Positions 12,501-23,541 of a stretch of DNA of 64,000 nucleotides are shown here, piece by piece. This stretch comes from Lineus longissimus. Taxonomy: Eukaryota; Nemertea; Pilidiophora; Heteronemertea; Lineidae. The stretch covers positions 13,390,001-13,454,000 of the forward strand of contig NC_088314.1 in assembly GCF_910592395.1 (NCBI RefSeq), in the 5' to 3' direction. Within the stretch, counting starts at the first letter, position 1. Every line of letters begins with the position of its first letter. The translations under genes were made by a program, and so were the position numbers. The notes under the pieces were generated by a model. That model ran no database searches, was not told the origin of the DNA, and saw only the letters and a list, made by a program, of their open reading frames with translations.

Positions 12501-13149
12501 CTTCAGTTGTGTAATCACATCCTGGGAGCAAAACACCTTGAAATGTGACAGTTTACAGTATATTTGTGATGAAATCTGCTGCAGACAATATACGGTGACA
12601 CTCACTTCATCACTCACAAAAAGTGTCTCTAGTCGCTATGCAATATTGTGGAATACTGGTGAACTGCTCACCCCTCTTGACATGATATAAAGGTGTCACT
12701 CATTAGAGTTCTTCTCTTAAACTCGAAATTTGCGGCGTCGATTTGACTGGAAAAATGTCGTTGTCTATACCACCACATCAAGGTGCTAATAGCAATACAT
12801 CACCTGAGACTGTAACCAAAGCACAGTCCTGAAGACCAGTTAGCAGTGGATACAAAATAAAGTGTTGATGAAAAAAACTTTGTCAATTTTGTGTCAAAAA
12901 ACTTACCAGATTCACATGACTGGATCACCGTGAAATTGATCCAGTGCAACTACACCTGAAATGATATGAAACCGCAAATGTTTTAACTAACATGTCTGAG
13001 AAAATTAGGGAACGCGAACAAAGGAGTACACTCTCTCTTGGGACTGGGACGTTTGTAAGGGTATAGCAACGTTTCACTTACTATTATTTCCCAAAACCGG
13101 ACATCATATGATGGGATAGATGATACAAAACGTGACATAAGGTGCACAA
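9546..13149. other. Unique non-coding stretch
   Basis: AT-rich DNA without a recognisable gene, RNA or clear repeat. The open frames in it (for example 11,269-11,634 minus and 12,433-12,690 plus) have no recognisable domains or supporting signals. Confidence 0.5.
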
Positions 13150-13300
13150 ATTTGGAGCTACTGATCAACATCACCATTACTGATAATGCAACAAGACGAT
13201 GGGTAATTGCAGTGTGTTCTGCAACCATGCATGCTTGTACCATACTTGATCACAACCTTACTGTGCTGATAATGCAACAAGACAGTAGTTTAACCCCTTG
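13150..13300 (+). repeat. Partial copies of a ~90-bp repeat
   Basis: Contains TGATAATGCAACAAGACGAT, CAACCATGCATGCTTGTAC and a second TGATAATGCAACAAGACAGT. The same blocks recur at 16,905-17,130. Confidence 0.7.
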
Positions 13301-13355
13301 GGGATGTTTGGCAAACCTGGTGTACCAGAAGTTCAGGAGCTGACCCTATTGTCTA

Positions 13356-15639
13356 TTTTTAGCTCAGCTGACTCAGTCAGCCGAGCTTGTCAAATAAGTT
13401 GTTCAGTGGCGTCCGTCTGTCCATCAATCCATCCATCCATCCATCCATCCATCCATCCATCCATCCATCCGTCCGTTAAACACCTGGTGCACATTTTGAA
13501 TTGAGAAGAGCTAGAGGCCCTCAAATTGGCGTGTGTGTACATCAGGAGTAAGGGTACATTGACACAAAAAATTGCAGCGCTGCGCCTAAAAATAAGCATA
13601 CTACGACAATCGGAGCGTCAAGTTGAAATAGTGCAATTTCTCATGAACTATTCATTGGACAAACAACAGCTTATTTCCGCTGAAAGACAAAGATTTGCAT
13701 ATAATTATCACCAAAGGATTTCAAATTTCGACCAAGTTTAAGTGGTGTTATCACGTGTTATGTAATTGGCAAGACGCCAAGTGGTTTTCAAAATTCGCGG
13801 GGAACTACTATTACTATGCTCATTCAGGGTTTATGCTCGGTCTGGGCATATGAGCTCTCGATTCGCGAAGTTTTAGACGATAATTTCGCCCAATATGGCA
13901 CAGATTTTTTATTGTAAGCAAGCACAAGGTGTTGTTGGTAGTAAACACCACAATGGTAGATGTTATTGCTATCTAATTGGGCGTTTTAATCTAAAATCGC
14001 TGTTTTATTGCCTAAATTAGCGCTGATTAGAAGGAATTTCCCGCTAATGACGTCAACAGAATTCCCTTCTTCAATGACGGGTCGCTTCTGTCAATAACAA
14101 TAAAACAACAGAAAATAGGAAAATATAAACAAACGGCTTACCATTAGAGCCTTGGGGCAAGACACAATGCTAGGATCGGAAATAATATTATTTTGTTTCT
14201 ATTTGCAGGTTTTTAAACCTAGTCTGAGAGTTTCGTAAATAATTTATATTTCTAAAATCGATTCGTCGCATTTCTATGTTCTGGTGTATTTCGCCATCTT
14301 CACTTAGACTGAAGTGCAAGGTAAGTCTGTCATGCTGGTCGAAAAACGTTTAGATTGCGTTAAATATGCAAATATGCGTTTAATAATCAAGTGCCAGTGG
14401 TTCATTATCATGCACAGTGTGATGCATGGTTAGTAGTTTGTAAGGAATTCGGTAGCCTACACTCACTGACAGACATTTGATTTGTTCCGATGCTGTGCTA
14501 CAGCTTTAGGCCCACTAGGTTAGGCCCTATGTCTCCCCTTGGATTTATTTCAATTATTATATTTTGTCTTCGCTTTCGAGTAACCTATATATGCGTACCA
14601 TAAATGACATAGGCCTAATAGTATGTATTTTCCTGTGTGAGCGCAGAGTGTATCCACTATAAATCCATCCAGTGGGCCTGTGTTGGACATTTATAGACAT
14701 GGTTGTGACTCCAACTTGAGACAGGTTGTGCATTTTGAGACAAGGTTGTGACTTGCAAGGTTGTGATTCTGGAGACAAGTTGAAGAATGTAAACTAGGGA
14801 GTGGTGTCTGCTGTCTACTTTGTTATCTATTTTAAAAATTTTTGAAAAAAAGATTTATCTACATGTAGGCGTAGTGATTGTACAGCTGTTTGTATCAAGA
14901 TATAAAGTAGTGACTTTTTTTCTATTTTCAGATACTAGGTGCTGATACCCATTGTCTTTGCTGAATTTGGTGGCTGTTGTAGTATTGAATTTGCGATCCC
15001 CATCAGGGTCGCAAGGTTGATTGCATCCAGGCAATCCAAGATCTATTGCCTCCGTGCAATCCAATAAACCTCTCAAAATCTATTGCCTAATCCAATAAGT
15101 CTATTTATGTTAACACTGCCTGTAATTGTAAACATTCATTTGTACGTATCAAAATATCATGCTTTTTACATGTCTGTGTTTTATTTAAGGCAATCATAAA
15201 AAAGGTTATCCAAAACTAACCAGCTACTACTTTCACAAGCAACCATAATTTAAACCAAAACCTTCTTCCTAATTGACCTTAACATGGCAAATTTAATCTC
15301 GGATTACCTTTTTATTGACTCGCCTTGTATCTATTCTATTCCATAGCACCATCTTGATCAGGGATTCCCGTGTAATTTTTTTACTTTTACAATTTATTCA
15401 TGAATATATCTGATTCCCATGTGATTTTCTTAATTTCAATCAACCTTTTTAGGTAAATTCCAATCACCTGCTGGGCAGGTCAATCTTGAACAATAAAGTT
15501 TATTTTGTTTACCAACTCTTTGTTGTTGTCTTTTCTTCAGTGTAAATAACACCATCCCAAACATTTGACTGCATCAACACACTAGCCCTCCTTCCTGTAC
15601 ACCAGTTCAGCTGAGCGCCAGGTCCTTGGGCCTCTTGTT
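13356..15639 (+). mobile_element. Family C element, longer copy
   Basis: The head TTTTTAGCTCAGCTGACTCA is followed by a (CATC)n microsatellite (13,426-13,470). The tail CAGCTGAGCGCCAGGTCCTT with GGGCCTCTTGTT matches that of the copy at 5,657-6,508. The inside differs from the short copy. It contains degenerate GGTTGTGACT repeats (14,690-14,780) and an inverted pair around GATTGCATCCAGGCAATCC (15,020-15,065). No convincing coding region was found. The pairing of this head and tail as one element is an inference. Confidence 0.6.
13426..13470 (+). repeat. (CATC)n microsatellite
   Basis: About eleven CATC units lie directly after the family C head. The Ser-Ile-His-Pro and Trp-Met-Asp-Gly open frames over it are artefacts of the repeat. 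Confidence 0.95.
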
Positions 15640-15810
15640 GCTCATAACTTGCATTATATCAGTCGTATCAACTCAAGACCAAGTGCATTTGAAAGAGAAT
15701 GAAATTCTAGACAAAATAATCTCATTTTGGTGTACCTGGAACGAATATATAGGTTCAGAGAGGGGACTTCACTAAGCTACAGTCCCCTTTCTCAACCGCA
15801 GCTCTAGCAA

Positions 15811-16530
15811 TTTTTTGGCTCACTGTTGGGGAGTCCACATAACACCGCTGTGTCCATCGTCGTTGTCTGTATCCCATTTCAGAAACGGTGGCACGTTTCT
15901 TAAACGTATGTGCTATGAACTTGAAACGTTGTACACATAACCCCCCAGGTCTGGTGACCTCTAACAATGACTTTCGGTCTGATCTGATTCTAGACTTGGC
16001 CACCAGGGGGCCAGAAGTGGAAAGCTAAAAAGTGTGATATCTCTCTTATGAGTGACTCGTTTTCGATAAAATATTTATGGTAGGTTCTTCTAGCAAGGAT
16101 TCATCACATATCAGACGGATTTTTGATATGACCAAATTTTCAAGGTCACAGAAGTCAAATGGCGTAAATTGTCTGTTTGAGTGTAACTAGGGGACGTTTT
16201 TTAACCGCTAAAGCTATGAACTTGAAATTTGGTACACGTGACTCCCTACGTCATGTAACCTGGGACACCGAATTTCGATTTGATCTGATATTATCGCCTT
16301 TGCCACCAGGAGGCCAGAACTAAAAAACCTAAAAAGTGCAATATCTCGCTTATTAGTGACTTATTTTCGATGATATTTTTATTGTAGGTACTCCTAGCAA
16401 CGATACATCACATGTCATACCAACTTTGGTGACCTATATACTATACATGTAGAATGTTTCTTAACCAGGATGAATTCCTATCCACCAAGTATCTAGACTG
16501 TGAGCACAATGGCCCCTGGCCGTTTTCTTT
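15811..16530 (+). mobile_element. Family A element with two core units
   Basis: The head TTTTTTGGCTCACTGTTGGG is followed by a short TCG-type run. Two core units each carry a CACCAGG motif (one exact CCACCAGGGGGC at 16,000-16,011). The tail is TGTGAGCACAATGGCCCCTG followed by GCCGTTTTC. It is complete from end to end and uninterrupted, so it is the best reference copy for this family's ends in the window. Confidence 0.8.
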
Positions 16531-16904
16531 ACTCTTCTGCATGGCCACCAGTCGACTCTCGAATCACAGATCGCATCCAGACCGGTGTCAGAAGAAAGCT
16601 TGTTAGCAGGACTATCTATCCCGACACCTGGGGTACATCTGGGATAACTCGCCATAGGTGACATTTCCAATTAACCACCACTGAAAAGTACACCCGATGT
16701 GTCCAAAGTTGCACGTTTGAAATTCGCCTGAGCACAAACCGGATTGCCAGTCTGTGGAAATGTGACAGCAAGCAAAATGAAGCTGGTCATACGTATAACA
16801 TGCCATGAACTTGCAGCATCTGAGAGAAATGGATATTCGACCAGACTCATCTCAAATGGCGGAAAAACAGGTGGCCATTTTTAAGAAATCTCCCTTACCG
16901 AAAG
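16531..16904. other. Unique non-coding stretch
   Basis: No recognisable gene or repeat. Confidence 0.5.
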
Positions 16905-17130
16905 TGTTAATTGCAGTGCGTTCTGTTACCATGCATGCTTGTATAATGTTTGAACACAACCTCAATATCCCGATAATGCATCAAGAAATTGCAAACTCTC
17001 TATTACTGATAATGCAACAAGACAATGGGTTAATTTCAGGGTTTTCTATTACCATACATGATCGTTTTTCAATGTGAAATCGTAAACTTACTATTGCTGA
17101 TAATGCAACAGGATGAAGGGTTAATTTCAG
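16905..17130 (+). repeat. Tandem ~90-bp repeat, about 2.5 copies
   Basis: The units contain TTAATTGCAGTGCGTTCTGT, TACCATGCATGCTTGTA and CTGATAATGCAACAAGACAA in a fixed order. They match the shorter run at 13,150-13,300. No coding role is seen. Confidence 0.75.
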
Positions 17131-18126
17131 CATGCCATGGAAACGTCTCCCAACATCTCTATCTGTGACAGCGATGCGGCAACCTTTTTTTCATATCAAT
17201 CACTGAATCTGATTGCACTCGGATCAAAACAGCACCTCCGAGAATGTGCATGTTTGAAAACATTGGTTTTTCGCATCATCGACATTTCATGTGTCGCTGG
17301 GACATACCATTTGCATTTTACGTTTAACAGATCTCAATTAGTGTTATTGATCGAGTCAGGTGAGGCCGAGAGAAGTTTCACAGAAGGTGATGGTAAGGCA
17401 TATTACACACTTACATTGGAGGATGAGGGTCAGACGTATGGTTGTTAGCCTCCAGAATTCTGCTCTGAATGAAGTGTATGGTTTATGCCCTGTTCTCCCA
17501 GATTATGTTGCAGAAGTTGCGAATGAAGCAGTCAATACTTTTGGGGAAGGGTCATGATGGAGAAAAGGGTAATTTCAACGGGTCGTTGGCTTCGAGGGTC
17601 GCAGATAGTGAGGCTGATGATGGCTGAGGAGAGATAAAAGGGGTAAAACACAGACTAAAACTCACCAAGGCATAAAATCCCATCACGAGATTGAAACTGG
17701 GGAAGGGGAATCCCCAACAATGCAATGCACAGCGTGTTAGTACTTATCACCGTACAAAAAAAAAATCATGCTCTAGATTACTGCCCTAGTTTACTGTAGA
17801 CTACCAAGGCTCATACACAGTCACAATGTACACTGTAATAAAAAGGAAAATGTCAAAAAGCCTCTAAGATTTCCAATAGAAATACTTCATTCTCTCTCAA
17901 ACTGAGTTATTCACATCAACACTTGACATTGTGAGATTTTAGAATCAATGTCAGACCAGTCCGTGTATATTTCATTAGTTCATTTAGAAATGCAGGCCTC
18001 CTCCACAAAAGTACAGAACGAAACAGCTAGGCTATGCGTCAATTATAAAGGGAGCTAAAAGCTTAAGGCTAGCTGCTCCCAATCTGAGAAATGTAGAGTA
18101 GAATCTTGTGACATAGTTTCCTCATG
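17131..18126. other. Unique non-coding stretch
   Basis: Contains two overlapping short open frames (17,137-17,448 and 17,360-17,557) without recognisable domains. I do not support a gene. Confidence 0.4.
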
Positions 18127-18304
18127 TGTGACCCACCACGACAAAATGAGTCGCATGTCGCTCAGAAGATGAGCCTAAATTGACACCAGGACATAACAGA
18201 AGCATTTGATGTACTCAGGTGTCACAAAAGGCAGACAACAGTGAAATGAACAACCAGTCAAGCTCAGAGCGACATGCGACTTGTTCTGTCATGGCGGGTC
18301 ACAT
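18127..18304 (+). mobile_element. MITE with 37-bp terminal inverted repeats
   Basis: The ends TGTGACCCACCACGACAAAA... and ...GACATGCGACTTGTTC...GGGTCACA pair over 37 bp with about five mismatches. The total is 178 bp with no coding capacity. Its core is shared with 645-743. The transposase family is unknown, and no clear target duplication is visible. Confidence 0.8.
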
Positions 18305-19394
18305 AACTGCCTGCTAGTCTATGTGAATTAAAAATTACTTTGAATGAAGTGCAATGTAACGCTATAAAGCTTACATAGTATGTTATTATTACTATTAGCA
18401 CTATGATGTATGTTTTTCCTGAAAAAAAAACTGTTTGGAAAGTCGCAGAGAATGATCTGATGCTAGACATTGATGTGAAACCCCATGTCGTCCACTAAAC
18501 CAGTCTCTTAGTCCCCTTGCCTTTCCTCCTTTTACCAGTTTCCCGAGCATCAGCATGCCAGTGAGACAGTCAGAACAAGTCACAATGCATTGTGATTTAT
18601 TATTTCACAATAAGTGCTTGTACTTGTTTGTGCTCGTCAGAGAAATAAATATCTTCAGCTTGAAATTGGTGCAACAGAGCATTGATTGGCTCAGCCTTGT
18701 TGACAAAGTAGCAATTTCATCTCCTTCCACGCTGAGTTGGGCATTGATCTTTAAGGTTCTGACTCGAAATTAAAAGATATTGATGTCAATTCTTAAGTTT
18801 ATGTCTCATTTCAGGGGCACAGTCATTCTCTTTTCCAATGAACGTACTTGGTAAAACTTTTGATGAGAGGCAGGCATGAGAGTTTTCCGGTAATTTCCGC
18901 AAATCCGGTTATGAAGTATCCAAAAAGTTGGGTCCCGAGATTCGCACAGATCTGCAATAAAAATTAGGGGGTGGGGGTGGGGGGGGGGTGGGGGGGTAGA
19001 GGTGTTGACCTGAACTAAAGAGCCAGCCACAAAACTTTCCGCCCGGCATCAAAATTGTCCGCATTATTCCCGCCAAAGCCAGAGCTAAACCCATCGAATC
19101 ACCACGCGCCTTGGCATTCCCAAAGGCAGGGCGCATAATGTATATCGCGCTGTAGCCGTCAGTCTCCGAATCAACCGTGTGACTCGGCCTAGACAGTGCT
19201 GTACCGCCAATGGAACGCATGTGCAAGAGACTAAAATATTGATCGATGCCGTGTGCTGTCTAAAAATAGCGCTGACCTCATCTTCACCGTACAAACAGCC
19301 AACGAACTGACGAAACTATATAGAAGTGAATTTTTCATACAACATTTGAATTAATGTGGAGAATCCACCAATCTGATATCAAGGGTACATTTAA
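18305..19394. other. Unique stretch with G-run and GC-richer block
   Basis: There is a G-rich tract (GGGGGTGGGGGTGGGG type) at 18,966-19,001. From about 19,020 to 19,300 there is more CpG-rich DNA than in the surroundings. The block could be a promoter or a first exon, but I see no recognisable protein. Confidence 0.4.
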
Positions 19395-19545
19395 CTATCA
19401 TACATGTCATATGTCACATGAGTTTTTGATTTGACCTTATTTTTGAGGTTAAATGGCTTATAATTCTCTTGAGCTACATGTATATATACTGTGGCACATT
19501 TCTTAACGAGCATGAATTGTTGACTAAATAGCTGTACGGTGAGCA
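19395..19545 (+). repeat. Degenerate family A relic
   Basis: GAGTTTTTGATTTGACCTTA, then GGCACATTTCTTAAC, and finally CTGTACGGTGAGCAC match the family A core and tail in order but with large internal loss. Confidence 0.6.
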
Positions 19546-19652
19546 CTCCCATATCCCACTTCGAATAAGAGGCTCATCACCTCATATCAAACAACGATCA
19601 AAGAGTAAGAATCTCGGGTTGATCTGTGTTTTGTTGTGATGGTGTTCATGGA

Positions 19653-19832
19653 TACAGTAGAACCTCTCTATTGATGACACCCCTGAGACTGACAAATGGT
19701 GTCCCCCAAACTTGAGAGGTGTCTTGATTACGGAGGTCAAATTCAATGAACAAATTGGGACCAATTGCAGTATCCCCAAGAAAGAGGTGTCCTTATTAGA
19801 GAGGTGTAAGCCAGGGGAGTTTCCACTGTAGT
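19653..19832 (+). mobile_element. TA-flanked MITE
   Basis: The left end is TA-CAGTAGAACCTCTCTATT and the right end reads GGGGAGTTTCCACTG-TA. The ends are imperfect inverted repeats flanked by TA, as in Tc1/mariner-derived elements. Internal GAGAGGTGTC blocks repeat. A related right end lies at 23,480-23,541. Confidence 0.65.
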
Positions 19833-20690
19833 TGCCTCTACAATTAGATATGAAATTCTAAAAAAATCAGTGAAATGAACTTCAACCAAAATGAATATCC
19901 AAAAAGTTTTTGTAGGGTATTAACTGTCATGAGAGATATGGTGTCCTTTGATTCTTACAAACTTTTGTATTTTGAAGCCTACACCCCAGAGAAATTGCAA
20001 TTGTTCAAAATTGCAAAAAGTTTAATTCTAAGATCTAACAATACGAGCCTTTAATCTGAACATCATATGTCTTTGAAATTGAGTTTGACAGTTGCCTACA
20101 GACTTTTTATGATAAAACCCAATTTAAATTCCTCGCAACTATCTGTTTTGCTGTGGGGAAGGTTTTTGAAATTATTCATGGAGAAGTTGTTTTAATTTCA
20201 CATCCTTTTTCCTGTCAGAAAAAAAGATTCTGCTGGAAATAGTAGAAGTCCAATCAGCTATTTTGACTCGAGTTCAATCAGATCTGTTTTCCTGAGGAAC
20301 AGCAAAGAGTTGATTTTGAATTAATTAGTTAAAACTATTGAACTTTGGACAATTCTCAGAAAGTCGAAAAATTGCACACATGATATGAACAGTGAATTAG
20401 CTCTAAAAATTTCGAATTTTTTAATTTCCTGTGGCATGATGGGCTAGGGTTGGAGAGGTGACATGTGTTATTTGTCTGGCTTATCTTTGAAAAAAGCTCT
20501 TACATTCATTGCTTCAAAACAAGTCCTCTACTGAAAGGGAATAGTTATGGTTCTGCAATAACAATTGGCTTGTTAGTGTATAGTTCCATTGGGAATTCAA
20601 CACTTCTCAAACTTTAGGAAATTGGCCATTTCTCACAGAAATGATGGTTCCATGAAGTGGTGTGTCATCTTCTCATTTGCATTGAATAAA
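19833..20690. other. Unique AT-rich stretch
   Basis: No gene or clear repeat recognised. Confidence 0.5.
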
Positions 20691-20880
20691 TTAGATACAA
20701 TTTGCATACTTTCCAATGTCACAGAAGTCATTTGGCGTAATTTGGCTGTTGAGTTGCAACCATGACATGGTTCTTAACCCTATAGCATTTGAATTGATAC
20801 ATTATATGCATGTACCACTAGGTCAGGGACTGGTCAGCCACCAGGGGCATGCCCCATGTTAGCTGTTTGGGCGGTTGATC
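20691..20880 (+). repeat. Degenerate family A core relic
   Basis: AATGTCACAGAAGTCATTTG, GGTTCTTAACC and CAGCCACCAGGGGCATG follow the order of the family A core. Confidence 0.6.
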
Positions 20881-22544
20881 GAGGGGCACCTGTAAAATTT
20901 TACGTGTAATGGGCCTATGTATAACGCACTTCAACCAGTTCATAGAATCAATGTTGTATTTCAATTACGGCAGCAGCTCGATGTTCGAATGAGACATTCT
21001 GTTGATTTGTGTCTGAAATGAGTTGATGCTGGTGTTATCCCCTCGGTGCTAGGAAACTATTCTTTATTAGTTTCCCCTCTAATCTTAATTGCTTCTGATT
21101 ACTTCATTATCAGTTGGGGCTGTTCTGGCAATGAGTTGCATCCTATGTTTGTTGGGATATATTTCCTAAAGTTGCCATTATGATTTAAAACATCGATTAA
21201 GGCACCATTATTTCACTGGTTAAACGAGTTTATGGTTGATGATGAAAAACAAATAGTTAACTTTGAAAATAAAGCAGCTATCAAAGATAAAAATCACTCA
21301 CTCATTAATTAGTCGATGCCACACTGTCATGACGCCACAAGAGCAAAAAAAATAGGCTTCATCTTGATCCTGGTAGTTGTGTTTGTTCTGCTTGATTGGA
21401 AATTCCTGTTTCTTCACATCACTTGAGCTTACCTCCTGTGATAATACACACTTGGAGGCAGTGTATCTTGATATTGTTTGTTTGGGCAGAGGGGGTTCGA
21501 AATTAAAGATTCCTTCTCTCTTTTTGGCCAAATTTACTTAACCCTTTTGCTGCTGGTAAAATGTAGAAGGTGTGTTTTGAAGTTTGGAATATAAGATGCT
21601 AGCTCCTTTAGCTCTCAATATTTTATTCTCAATACAGACTCATTGTTTAGGTATAGAAATTGCCATAAGTGATATATATTGTTCAGAGTTTGAGGATACC
21701 ACCAAAGGGGAGGAAACAAGTGAGATTATCAAAAAAATTCAAAATCCATTTCATAACAGGAGGAACCAAGGAATGTCATTTCTCCTGAATACAACATATT
21801 TTGCTATGTTTACTTAGCTCTCTTCAAACTTGGTCATTTTGGTTTTGAAGGTTTGACAGCTTGACATTCAAGAGATAACCATATTTTAGTGTAATTCACT
21901 CTGGTGGTTCTGCGAGATCAACCATAAAACAAACAGAGGAAGTTTCGTAATCTGCCAAAAAAATCATGGAAATTGAAGAAAAAAAAATGTGCCCAAGTCG
22001 CAAAATTTAAACAGTATGAAAATATGGTGGTTTTGATTAGTGCTGAGAAGGTCCTTTCTCATTAGGCCAACACGTTTCTGTCCGGTTCTCAGTACACGAC
22101 TCCCATTGATACTATACTTCATCCCTCAGTGGAACACTTATTAGATTCTATAAGAGTCCACCTATCATTGACTCGTTTCGATCAGGTTTTTGTGATCTAA
22201 TATAGAAATGTGCATGATGAATTTATGGGAAAATTGTTTGGTTACGCTACTCAGTGTGCTCAGTACGCTGAGGTTTTATCAGTTAGAGTATGGTCTTATG
22301 AGAAAGACAAACACTGTTTCTTCTAATATAGCCTATAGGACATGTTTTAGTTGTGGTCTATTGGAGTAGGACATGTTTGTGATCAGCTAGATTGGATTAT
22401 GAAATGAACTGCACATATCCTTTGGCATGATTCATCAGATATAAAAGGTGTGTAGGTGGGGCATGTCTGGTAAATCTTCCATTTAAAGATGGGAACAGAA
22501 ATTTACCTTCAGAGAAAAGATAGTGCTCTATCTTGTCATAATGA
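20881..22544. other. Unique stretch, possible homeodomain-site cluster
   Basis: No gene. At 21,065-21,270 there are closely packed TAAT/ATTA sites (CTAATCTTAATTGCTTCTGA, then ATTACTTCATTATCAG) with ATCGAT and GATTAAGG, of the kind seen in developmental enhancers. AT-rich DNA gives such sites by chance, so this is weak. Confidence 0.35.
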
Positions 22545-22620
22545 TACTATTTGCGACGTTCGTTAAGAATTGTCTTCTAAACATGCTAAATATCTATCTG
22601 GTGAGCACAATGGCCTCCTC
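22545..22620 (+). repeat. Family A tail fragment
   Basis: TATCTATCTGGTGAGCACAA followed by TGGCCTCC matches the family A 3' end. Nothing of the core is left upstream beyond a few bases. Confidence 0.6.
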
Positions 22621-23479
22621 ACACCTTAAAACTGTATTTTGGAACTGACCATTTGCCCATCCGTTGTAACGTACCACAAATAAATCCAGTTTGTTGTGGA
22701 AGGAGAAAAAAATATTTATTTGGAGAGCTTTAAGGGATCATCTCCAAATTATTCGCAGAAATTCGCTAAGCGAATAGCAACGAAAATTCGCTTTCTAATC
22801 GTTTTGGAATTCGTGGCTGCAAAAAAGTGCAATGTTGTACAATTATAAACCTGAAACGAATATCAAATTGAGGTGAAAACGAAAAAAGTTTCGATAGATG
22901 TAGCGAATTTGTAATGATTGAATATAGCATTGCACATTGTTGTTGCATTGAATGACGTGAGGTACTTTGGAACTCAGAAAGTGAATAATCTCTCTAGTAA
23001 AAGGTGCCCCTTTTATAGCAAGATCTCCTTGACATGTCATAATTTGTGAAAAAACACCATAATTTCTGCCATCAGCCTCCTTTGATTGATGATTAATTTT
23101 TTCAAATTTCTCTACTAACGCATATTCGCCGCAACACTGACAAAACCGTGTGGATTTAAGAGTGTCCGTTGACACAATAGGCCTATGTGATAAGTTGAAA
23201 AGATGAGTAAACAAATGCCGTGGCTTAATTAGGATACAAAAACACAATGCCATGGGGTAATTACGTTGATTAATTACGCAAATATCACACCTGTCGGGCT
23301 TACTTGACTCTCCAAGTGCATGTGGGAAACCATTGTTTTTGCCTATTGTCCGTAATTGGGAGGGAATTGGACCAAAAATTGGCCATCGCCCTGTCCGCAA
23401 TTCGTAGTAGAGAGGTGTCCGCCGTACAGAGGTTTTTGTTATTGGAAATGACTTAGAAAAAAATCGGGACTGGCCGGAC
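22621..23479. other. Non-coding stretch next to a MITE-like end
   Basis: An open frame on the minus strand (22,843-23,400, 185 codons) has no recognisable domain. A 15-bp near-palindrome ATTCGCTAAGCGAAT lies near 22,760. No gene is supported. Confidence 0.35.
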
Positions 23480-23541
23480 GTGTCCGTAATGTAGAGGTGT
23501 CCGCCTGGCAGAGGTGTCCGCTAAGGGAAGTTCTACTGTAT
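23480..23541 (-). repeat. MITE-like right end, GTCCG-rich
   Basis: The end AAGTTCTACTGTA is the inverse of TACAGTAGAACTT, like the left end at 19,653. It is preceded by repeated GTAGAGGTGTCCGCC blocks. I could not find its left end. Confidence 0.5.

Noticed and set aside
13298-13599. Ser-Ile-His-Pro and Trp-Met-Asp-Gly repeat proteins
   Set aside because: Both are translations of the (CATC)n microsatellite.
18966-19001. Telomere-like or G-quadruplex element
   Set aside because: A single irregular G-run without a telomeric repeat. It may form a quadruplex, but nothing supports a role.
22843-23400. 185-codon minus-strand open frame as a gene
   Set aside because: No recognisable domain, no codon pattern and next to a MITE-like end. 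Chance is more likely.
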